Assembly (NCBI RefSeq): GCF_016785085.1
Contig: NZ_JAENHO010000014.1
Location: forward strand, 62,001-126,000
Source of the DNA: Paractinoplanes lichenicola
Lineage (GTDB): Bacteria; Actinomycetota; Actinomycetes; Mycobacteriales; Micromonosporaceae
DNA length: 64,000 nt
Reading direction: 5' to 3'
Shown: positions 58,620 through 64,000 of the stretch, piece by piece
Position numbering within the stretch: position 1 is the stretch's first letter
Layout of the letters: every line of letters starts with the position of its first letter
Translations under genes and position numbers: made by a program
The notes under the pieces: model-generated
What the model saw: only the letters and a program-made list of their open reading frames with translations
The model's database searches: none
What the model was told of the DNA's origin: nothing

Positions 58620-59450
58620 TCAGCCGACCAGGGGCTTGACCTCCTCGGCGACCCAGCGGGCGTAAGCCGCGGGGTCTTCGCCGGGCACCGGCTGCAGGAT
58701 CACCTTGCTCGCGCCGGCCGCTGCGAACTCGGTCACCCCCGCCGCGATCTCGGCCGGTGAGCCGGACAGGCCGGGATAGTCGGTTTTGTAGACCTCGGCG
58801 TCGCGGGCCAGCTTCTCGGCCGCGCCCGGGCCGGTGAGCGCCGGGACGAACACGACGATCTGCGCGTCGGGGGCCGCCTTGGCCGCCTCGGTGACCTTGG
58901 CCGGGGTGGTGCCACCGGAGAGCACGACGGCGTCGCCCACCTCGCCGGCCAGCGCGATCGTCTTGGGGCCGCCGGCCGCGATCGAGAGCACCGGCGGCAC
59001 CTCGGGCGGCCAGTCGAGCCGGACGTTGTCGAGCTTGACGTAGCGCCCGTCGACCGTGACCGTCTCGCCGGAGAGCAGGGCGCGCAGGGCCGTCGCATAC
59101 TCCCGCAGGAGGGTCAGCGGCGACGCCGGGCGGGCCCCGACCTGGCCCATCCACTCCTGAACGCCGTGGCCGATGCCGGGCAGCGCCCGCTCACCGAACA
59201 TGCGCCCGAGCGTGGCCAGCTCCATCGCCAGCGAGGCGACGTTGCGGAACGGCACCGGCATGATGCCGACGCCGACGCGCAGTCGCTCCGTCGAGGCGAG
59301 GGCGGCGGTCATGGCGGTGAGGCCGCCGTTGAGAAAGCAGTCCTCCCAGATCCACAGCTCCTCCAGGCCGGCCTGATCGGCGGCCTGGGCGACGGAGCGC
59401 AGGATCTCGGGTGGGTTGCTCGGCAGGAAGATCGCACCGATCGTCGTCAT
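58620..59450 (-). CDS. LLM-class flavin/F420-dependent oxidoreductase
   Basis: 276 residues from ATG 59450. The luciferase-like barrel shows LRSVAQAADQAGLEELWIWE, LRVGVGIMPVPFRNVASLAM, ELATLGRMFGERALPGIGHG and VPPVLSIAAGGPKTIALAGE. Such enzymes in actinobacteria usually use F420 or FMNH2. Redox substrate unknown. A gene-free spacer (59451-59747) follows. Confidence 0.88.
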   Translation of the reverse strand: MTTIGAIFLPSNPPEILRSVAQAADQAGLEELWIWEDCFLNGGLTAMTAALASTERLRVGVGIMPVPFRNVASLAMELATLGRMFGERALPGIGHGVQEWMGQVGARPASPLTLLREYATALRALLSGETVTVDGRYVKLDNVRLDWPPEVPPVLSIAAGGPKTIALAGEVGDAVVLSGGTTPAKVTEAAKAAPDAQIVVFVPALTGPGAAEKLARDAEVYKTDYPGLSGSPAEIAAGVTEFAAAGASKVILQPVPGEDPAAYARWVAEEVKPLVG

Positions 59451-59583
59451 GGGCCAGATTCTGCCCGGACCCCCTGACATTTTCCGGCCGTCCCGGCCCA
59501 CCAAGATATCCGTCAACTCTTATATAGGTCTCGGCTTATGCGGCTCGGAAAAGTGTCGGAGGGGACCGATAGCTTCATTCATG

Positions 59584-59612
59584 CGGATCGGCGCCACGGG
59601 GGCGCCGATCCG
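59584..59612. terminator. Perfect 12-bp stem-loop in a gene-free spacer
   Basis: CGGATCGGCGCC pairs exactly with GGCGCCGATCCG around ACGGG. It lies downstream of the WYL gene (minus strand) and could terminate it, but no T-tract is present. Nothing else is seen in 59451-59747. Confidence 0.45.
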
Positions 59613-59747
59613 TCCAAAGTCGTCGCGCCGGACACCCGCGACGGCAGAGATGGCAGGGCGCGCGTGGCGGCGACGCGGAGAGATGCTCGGCGGCTGGGCG
59701 TGTCGCGGCGGGGCCGGGCTGGACTGGGCGACGTGACGCGGACGGGG

Positions 59748-60710
59748 CTAGGCGGCTTCCGGGGCTGTGGTGGCGCCGCGGAGCAGGGTTTCGGCTGTGG
59801 TTCGGATGCTGTCGCGTAGTTCGGCCGGGGACTCGACGGTGAACGGCACGCCCATCACGCCCAGCACCATGACCGGCCAGCCGAGGTCGTCCGTGTTCAT
59901 GTGCATTCGGCAGGATGTGTCGGTCAGTTCGTCCACCGCGCCGTATTGGCCGACGAAGGCGCGCAGCGAAGCAGCCGGCGTCTGCAGCACCACCGAGACG
60001 TCGTACCGGGCCGGGATTTTTGACATGCGGGAGCGCAGCCAGGCCGCCGGGTCGCCGCCGGGGATGTCGCGGGGGCGGAAGCGGGCGCCGGTCAGTTCGG
60101 GTGCGGCCATGCGGTCGACGCGGAAGCTGCGCCAGTCGCCGCGGTCGAGGTCCCACGCCACCAGATACCAGCGGCGGCCGATCGGCACGAGGTGGTGCGG
60201 TTCCACGTAGCGCGTCGACGACGAGCCCTCGCGCGGCGTGTATTCGAAGCGCAGCCGTTCCTCGCCCCGGCAGGCCATCGCGAGGGTGGTCAGCACGGCC
60301 GCGTCCAGGGTCGGGCCGCCGCCGAAGGCGCCGGGCGCGGTCACCGCACGCAGCGCGTCGATGCGGCGGCGCAGCCGGGGTGGCAGCAGCTGGATCACCT
60401 TGGCCAGGGCCCGTACGGAGGTCTCCTCGAAGCCCGCCACCGCCGACGTGCGCAGGCCGACCGCGATCGCGACCGCCTCGTCGTCGTCGAGCAGCAGCGG
60501 GGGCACGGCCGCACCCGCCTGCAGCTGGTAGCCCCCGGCCACGCCGCGGCTGGCGTCGACCGGATAGCCCAGGTCGCGCAGCCGGTCGACGTCGCGGCGC
60601 AGGGTTCGCGGGCTGACGTCGAGCCGGCCCGCGAGCTCGGAGCCCGGCCAGTAGCGGTGGGTCTGCAGCAGGGAGAGCAGTCGCAGCATCCGGGCACTCG
60701 TGTTCGCCAT
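59748..60710 (-). CDS. WYL-domain transcriptional regulator (YafY-like)
   Basis: 320 residues from ATG 60710. HTH_11 (LRLLSLLQTHRYWPGSELAG, VSPRTLRRDVDRLRDLGYPV) precedes the WYL domain (LRFEYTPREGSSSTRYVEPH, HLVPIGRRWYLVAWDLDRGD, WRSFRVDRM). It is divergent from a DrrAB-like ABC transporter operon with 61 bp between starts, and probably regulates it. Confidence 0.92.
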   Translation of the reverse strand: MANTSARMLRLLSLLQTHRYWPGSELAGRLDVSPRTLRRDVDRLRDLGYPVDASRGVAGGYQLQAGAAVPPLLLDDDEAVAIAVGLRTSAVAGFEETSVRALAKVIQLLPPRLRRRIDALRAVTAPGAFGGGPTLDAAVLTTLAMACRGEERLRFEYTPREGSSSTRYVEPHHLVPIGRRWYLVAWDLDRGDWRSFRVDRMAAPELTGARFRPRDIPGGDPAAWLRSRMSKIPARYDVSVVLQTPAASLRAFVGQYGAVDELTDTSCRMHMNTDDLGWPVMVLGVMGVPFTVESPAELRDSIRTTAETLLRGATTAPEAA

Positions 60711-60771
60711 GACTTCAGACTCCGCCGCATTGAGGTCAGAAAGTGGCCGCAAACGACCCTAGCTTGAAGAC

Positions 60772-61731
60772 ATGATTGAGACACAGGGGCTGACCAAGCA
60801 CTTCAAGGACGTACGGGCCGTCGACGGCATCGATCTCACCGTCGCCCCGGGTGAGCTGGTCGCGCTGCTCGGGCCGAACGGCGCCGGCAAGTCGACGACG
60901 TTACGCATGCTCACGACGCTGATACCGCCGACGTCGGGGACGGCCCGGGTGGCCGGGTTCGACGTGGTGCGGCAGCAGCGTGAGGTACGGCTGCGGATCG
61001 GCTACATCGGGCAGGGCAACGGCGCGGGCCACAGCCAGCGGGGCCGGGACGAGCTGATCAGCCAGGGCCGGGCGTACGGGCTGGGGGTGAAGGACGCCCG
61101 GGCGCGCGCGGCCACCCTGATCGAGTCGCTGGGCCTGGCCGAGGTGGCCGACCGGAAGGTCTCGAGCCTCTCCGGGGGCCAGCGCCGCCGGCTGGACATC
61201 GCGATGGGCCTGATCCACGCGCCCGACCTGCTGTTTCTCGACGAGCCGTCGACGGGGCTGGATCCGCAGAACCGGGCCAACCTGCAGGAGCACATCCTCG
61301 ACCTGCGGGCCCGGCACGAGACGACGATCGTCTTGACCACCCACTACCTCGACGAGGCGGACTCGATGGCCGAGCGGGTGATCGTCGTCGACCGGGGGCG
61401 GATCATCGCCGACGACAGCCCCCAGCGGCTCAAGGCCGAGCACGTCGGCGATCTGATCACGCTCGGGTTCGGCCACGAGGCGGATGCCGCGAGCGCCGCG
61501 TCGACTTTGAGCGGGCTTCATCCCGTACGGGAAGGAACTCGGCTTTTGATCTCGACTCAGGGGGCACCGCGGCGGGTGACCGGAATGCTGGACGACCTGC
61601 GGGCCGGTGGCAGCCCGGCGGTCGAGGTCGAGGTGACCCGGCCGACGCTCGACGACGTCTTTCTCAAGCTGACCGGTCGCAGCCTGCGCGAGGGCGGCAC
61701 CGCCGAGACCCGCGAACTCGTGGAGGTCTGA
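60772..61731 (+). CDS. ABC transporter ATP-binding protein (DrrA-like)
   Basis: 319 residues. Walker A LLGPNGAGKSTTLRML, Q-loop GYIGQGNGAGHSQRGRDE, signature VSSLSGGQRRRLDIAMGL, Walker B DLLFLDEPSTGLDP and switch His in IVLTTHYLDEAD. The C-terminal extension ending DVFLKLTGRSLREGG is typical of daunorubicin-resistance (DrrA) family ATPases. It pairs with the permease 3 bp downstream to export a drug or metabolite. Confidence 0.93.
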   Translation: MIETQGLTKHFKDVRAVDGIDLTVAPGELVALLGPNGAGKSTTLRMLTTLIPPTSGTARVAGFDVVRQQREVRLRIGYIGQGNGAGHSQRGRDELISQGRAYGLGVKDARARAATLIESLGLAEVADRKVSSLSGGQRRRLDIAMGLIHAPDLLFLDEPSTGLDPQNRANLQEHILDLRARHETTIVLTTHYLDEADSMAERVIVVDRGRIIADDSPQRLKAEHVGDLITLGFGHEADAASAASTLSGLHPVREGTRLLISTQGAPRRVTGMLDDLRAGGSPAVEVEVTRPTLDDVFLKLTGRSLREGGTAETRELVEV

Positions 61732-61734
61732 GCC

Positions 61735-62469
61735 ATGACCACGCTGATCACCGACACCCGCACCGTCTTCAGCCGCGAGCTGCGCCCGGTGCTGCGCGAC
61801 CCGTTCACGATCACCTTCGCGATGGTGCAGCCGCTGGTCTTCCTGGGGCTGTTCACCCCGCTGCTGCCGGACGACTCGTTGCAGTGGTTCGTGCCCGGCA
61901 TCATCGTCATGTCCTGCCTGTTCGCGTCGTCGATGACCGGCTCGAACCTGCTCTTCGAGATTCAGACCGGCTCGCACGAGCGGATGCTGGTGACGCCGCT
62001 GCGGCGGCCGGCCCTGCTGATCGGGCGCGCGCTCAAGGAGATCGTGCCGATGTTCGCGCAGGCCGCCCTGATCGTGGCCGTCTGCGTGCCGTTCGGGTTC
62101 CGGTTCAACCTGGCCGGCGCGCTGCTGGGGCTGATCATTCTGGCCGCGTTCTGCATCGGGCTCGGCGCCCTGTCGTACACGCTGGCCTTGGCCTCGAAGA
62201 ACCAGGAGTGGTTGTTCTGGACCGTGCAACAGACCCTGATCTTCCCGTTGCTGCTGCTGGCCGGGGTGTTGCTGCCGATCGAGAACGGGCCCGGCTGGCT
62301 GCGGGCGCTGGCCAAGGGCAACCCGCTGAGCTACGTCGTGGATGCCGAGCGGGCGCTGTTCGGCGGCGACATCTGGACCTCGGCCACGCTGGCCGGTGTG
62401 ATCGCCGCGGGCGCCACGGCAGCGCTCGGGTTGTGGGCGGGCGTACGGGCGATGCGCAACTCGGACTAG
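61735..62469 (+). CDS. ABC-2 type transporter permease (DrrB-like)
   Basis: 244 residues with about six membrane helices (FTITFAMVQPLVFLGLFTPL, VPGIIVMSCLFASSMTGSNL, AQAALIVAVCVPFGFRFNLA, LLGLIILAAFCIGLGALSYT, LIFPLLLLAGVLLPIENGPG, SATLAGVIAAGATAALGLWA). RMLVTPLRRPALLIGRALKE is the conserved cytoplasmic motif of ABC-2 permeases. It works with the ATPase encoded upstream. Substrate unknown. Confidence 0.92.
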   Translation: MTTLITDTRTVFSRELRPVLRDPFTITFAMVQPLVFLGLFTPLLPDDSLQWFVPGIIVMSCLFASSMTGSNLLFEIQTGSHERMLVTPLRRPALLIGRALKEIVPMFAQAALIVAVCVPFGFRFNLAGALLGLIILAAFCIGLGALSYTLALASKNQEWLFWTVQQTLIFPLLLLAGVLLPIENGPGWLRALAKGNPLSYVVDAERALFGGDIWTSATLAGVIAAGATAALGLWAGVRAMRNSD

Positions 62470-62487
62470 GACCGCTAGTTTCGGCGG

Positions 62488-63540
62488 ATGCTCAAGCTCC
62501 TGGCGCGGATCGTCTCGCCCCGCCCGGCCGCCGTCGACCGGCCACCGCGTCGCCGCAATCCGGACGCGGTGGTCGACTGCGCCATCTATCGCGCCGGGCT
62601 TCGCAAACCGGGCGCGGTCCACTTCGCACAGGCGAAGCGGCATCGGGGCGAGTTCCTCTGGCTCGGGCTGCACGAGCCCGACCTGGCCACGATGCGCACG
62701 GTGGCCGGCGTCTTCGGCCTGCACGAGCTGCTGGTCGAGCAGGCGGTCGAGGGCGGGCACCGGCCGGCGGTCGAGACGAACGGCGACGTGACCCGGCTGG
62801 TGTTGCGCACGGCCCGCTACGTCGAGCACGCGGAGCTGACGGCGACGAGCGAGGTGATCGACACCGGCGACGTGACGCTGCTGATCGGCTCCTGGTTCGC
62901 CATCACCGTGCGTCACGGCGCGGCGGGCGCTCTGTGGCCGGTGCGGCAGGAGATCGAGAAGCGCCCCGACCTGCTGCGGGCCGGGCCGTGGGCCGTCGCC
63001 TACGCGGTGGCCAACCGGCTCGTCGATGCCTATCTCGACGTGTCCATGCAGGTGGAGCACGATCTGGAGCGGCTCGAGGAGGAGACCTTCGCGACCCGCC
63101 ACTCCGCCGATATCGCCCATTTCTATCAGCTCAAGCGGGAGATGGTCGAGCTCAAGCGGGCGGTGCTGCCGCTGCAGGAACCGCTGGCCCGGCTGCTCGA
63201 CCTGACCGTCGTGCCGGACGGCCTGCGGCCCTACCTCGTCGATGTCCGCGGGCGCCTGGCCAGGGCAGTTGATCGTGTGGCCGGTTTCGATGACTTACTT
63301 AACTCGATCTTGCAGGCCCGGCTGACCCAGGTGACACTCGAGCAGAACAACGACATGCGCATGATCGCCGCGTGGGCCGCCATCGCCGCCGTCCCGACCG
63401 TGGGCGCCGGGATTTATGGGATGAACTTCACGAATATGCCCGGCATCGACTCCCGCTATGGGTTCTCGGTGACGATTGTGATAGTTGTTCTCGTCTGTAG
63501 TGGCCTCTTCTGGCGGTTCAAACGAGCGGGTTGGTTGTGA
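62488..63540 (+). CDS. corA: CorA-family divalent-metal transporter
   Basis: 350 residues. Cytoplasmic N-terminal domain (about 30-260), a long helix (YLDVSMQVEHDLERLEEETF, QLKREMVELKRAVLPLQEPL) and two C-terminal helices with the signature GIYGMNFTNMP (GMN motif) after the first (MIAAWAAIAAVPTVGAGIYG) and a last helix TIVIVVLVCSGLFWRFK. It forms a pentameric Mg/Co channel. It starts 18 bp after the ABC permease, possibly in the same transcript. Confidence 0.93.
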   Translation: MLKLLARIVSPRPAAVDRPPRRRNPDAVVDCAIYRAGLRKPGAVHFAQAKRHRGEFLWLGLHEPDLATMRTVAGVFGLHELLVEQAVEGGHRPAVETNGDVTRLVLRTARYVEHAELTATSEVIDTGDVTLLIGSWFAITVRHGAAGALWPVRQEIEKRPDLLRAGPWAVAYAVANRLVDAYLDVSMQVEHDLERLEEETFATRHSADIAHFYQLKREMVELKRAVLPLQEPLARLLDLTVVPDGLRPYLVDVRGRLARAVDRVAGFDDLLNSILQARLTQVTLEQNNDMRMIAAWAAIAAVPTVGAGIYGMNFTNMPGIDSRYGFSVTIVIVVLVCSGLFWRFKRAGWL

Positions 63541-63757
63541 TGATCCACGTCACGCACTGTGACAGTCGATCTTTGCGAAAGTGGCGGATGATTCATCTGG
63601 GACCTCACCGGCCCCGGACATCGACCGAACGGCCAACCGGATCCGCCGCTTCATTGATCGTCCATACCGGACGGTACGCGAAGATTCGGCCACTCTCCCG
63701 TAGCCATCCAAACCGGCGAGTAACTACTGTTTCCTCGTCGTTCCATGGGGAGGCTTT

Positions 63758-64000
63758 GTGACCGCGACCCAGGTCGCCGCACCGCAGGGCTCGGTTCAGC
63801 CGGCCAAGAGGCGCAGCGCCATCCTGACCGCCCTCAAGGGGCACGTCGACCTGTTCCTGAACGCGGGTTCGCTGATCGCCACCACGGCGATCACCTCGCT
63901 GTTCGGGTTCGCCTTCTGGTGGGTCGCCGCCCGCACGGCGTCGCCCGAGGCGGTGGGTCAGGCCTCGGCGGCGGTCTCCGCGATGACGCTGATCGGCACC
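63758..64000 (+). CDS. Flippase-like membrane protein, N-terminal fragment
   Basis: GTG 63758 follows GGGGAGG at good spacing and the frame runs to the window end (81 codons). A basic cytoplasmic start (QPAKRRSAILTALKGH) leads into membrane helices: LFLNAGSLIATTAITSLFGF then AFWWVAARTASPEAVGQASA. This opening is typical of Wzx/MATE-like oligosaccharide flippases, but the decisive parts lie beyond the window. The spacer 63541-63757 shows no gene. Confidence 0.6.
   Translation, partial: MTATQVAAPQGSVQPAKRRSAILTALKGHVDLFLNAGSLIATTAITSLFGFAFWWVAARTASPEAVGQASAAVSAMTLIGT

Noticed and set aside
60901..63120. Long open frame on the minus strand opposite the ABC exporter and CorA genes
   Set aside because: Antisense shadow of three recognised genes.

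Overview
The window is high-GC actinobacterial chromosome, most likely Micromonosporaceae and plausibly Actinoplanes or a close relative. Reasons: strong G/C third positions, many GTG starts, a four-gene conservon, an XRE-DUF5753/DUF397 (WhiJ-type) locus, SARP-like regulators, a GPGG-motif small membrane protein, and a ydaO-type c-di-AMP riboswitch ahead of an NlpC/P60 gene. I see no prophage, CRISPR array, rRNA operon or PKS/NRPS core.

Layout. 1-3.3 kb: the end of a TPR protein, tRNA-Arg(TCT), a DUF6232-like protein and a WhiJ-like cluster (XRE-DUF5753, DUF397, HTH-less DUF5753). A 13-bp palindrome type recurs in the intergenic regions here. 3.3-9.4 kb: a MacAB-like ABC exporter operon (lipoprotein, adaptor, ATPase, permease, then a DUF998 protein) divergent from an OmpR-type two-component system. 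A 50-bp tandem repeat sits exactly at the adaptor/ATPase stop-start overlap. 9.4-16.4 kb: DMT transporter, APH-fold kinase, serA, a repeat-containing single-span membrane protein, two regulators and a methyltransferase. 16.5-21.3 kb: MarR plus DHA2 exporter, an MhuD-like heme-degrading enzyme, an ANTAR regulator and small acidic proteins. 21.4-25.1 kb: two membrane proteins, riboswitch plus NlpC/P60 hydrolase, and a group-2-like sigma factor.

25-31.9 kb: SDR, thymidylate-kinase-like protein, a nucleotidyltransferase/BON/metallophosphoesterase operon, GPGG protein, MHYT protein, HD protein and a GH13 glucosidase. 31.8-37.1 kb: xylA-xylB-MFS operon divergent from a ROK regulator (xylose use). 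37-42.6 kb: MarR, a SpoIIE-type phosphatase, a substrate-binding/VWA fusion, a beta-propeller lactonase and a lipoprotein. 42.7-50 kb: a SARP with membrane helices, the conservon (sensor, roadblock, DUF742, GTPase) and two tandem genes that share a domain. 50-60.7 kb: a WYL regulator, an M48-like protease, a 163-bp palindromic MITE-like element, a CYP152-type P450, a 46-bp tandem repeat, GH20, GNAT, SGNH, an LLM oxidoreductase and another WYL regulator. 60.7-64 kb: a DrrAB-like ABC exporter, CorA, and the start of a flippase-like protein.

The clearest functional units are the TCS with its ABC exporter, the xylose operon, the conservon, and the riboswitch-controlled wall hydrolase. The least explained structures are the 50-bp stop-start repeat (5821-5939), the spaced CTGC/GCAG palindromes (611-3248), the MITE-like hairpin (53688-53850), the SARP with membrane segments and the paired FVD-domain proteins.
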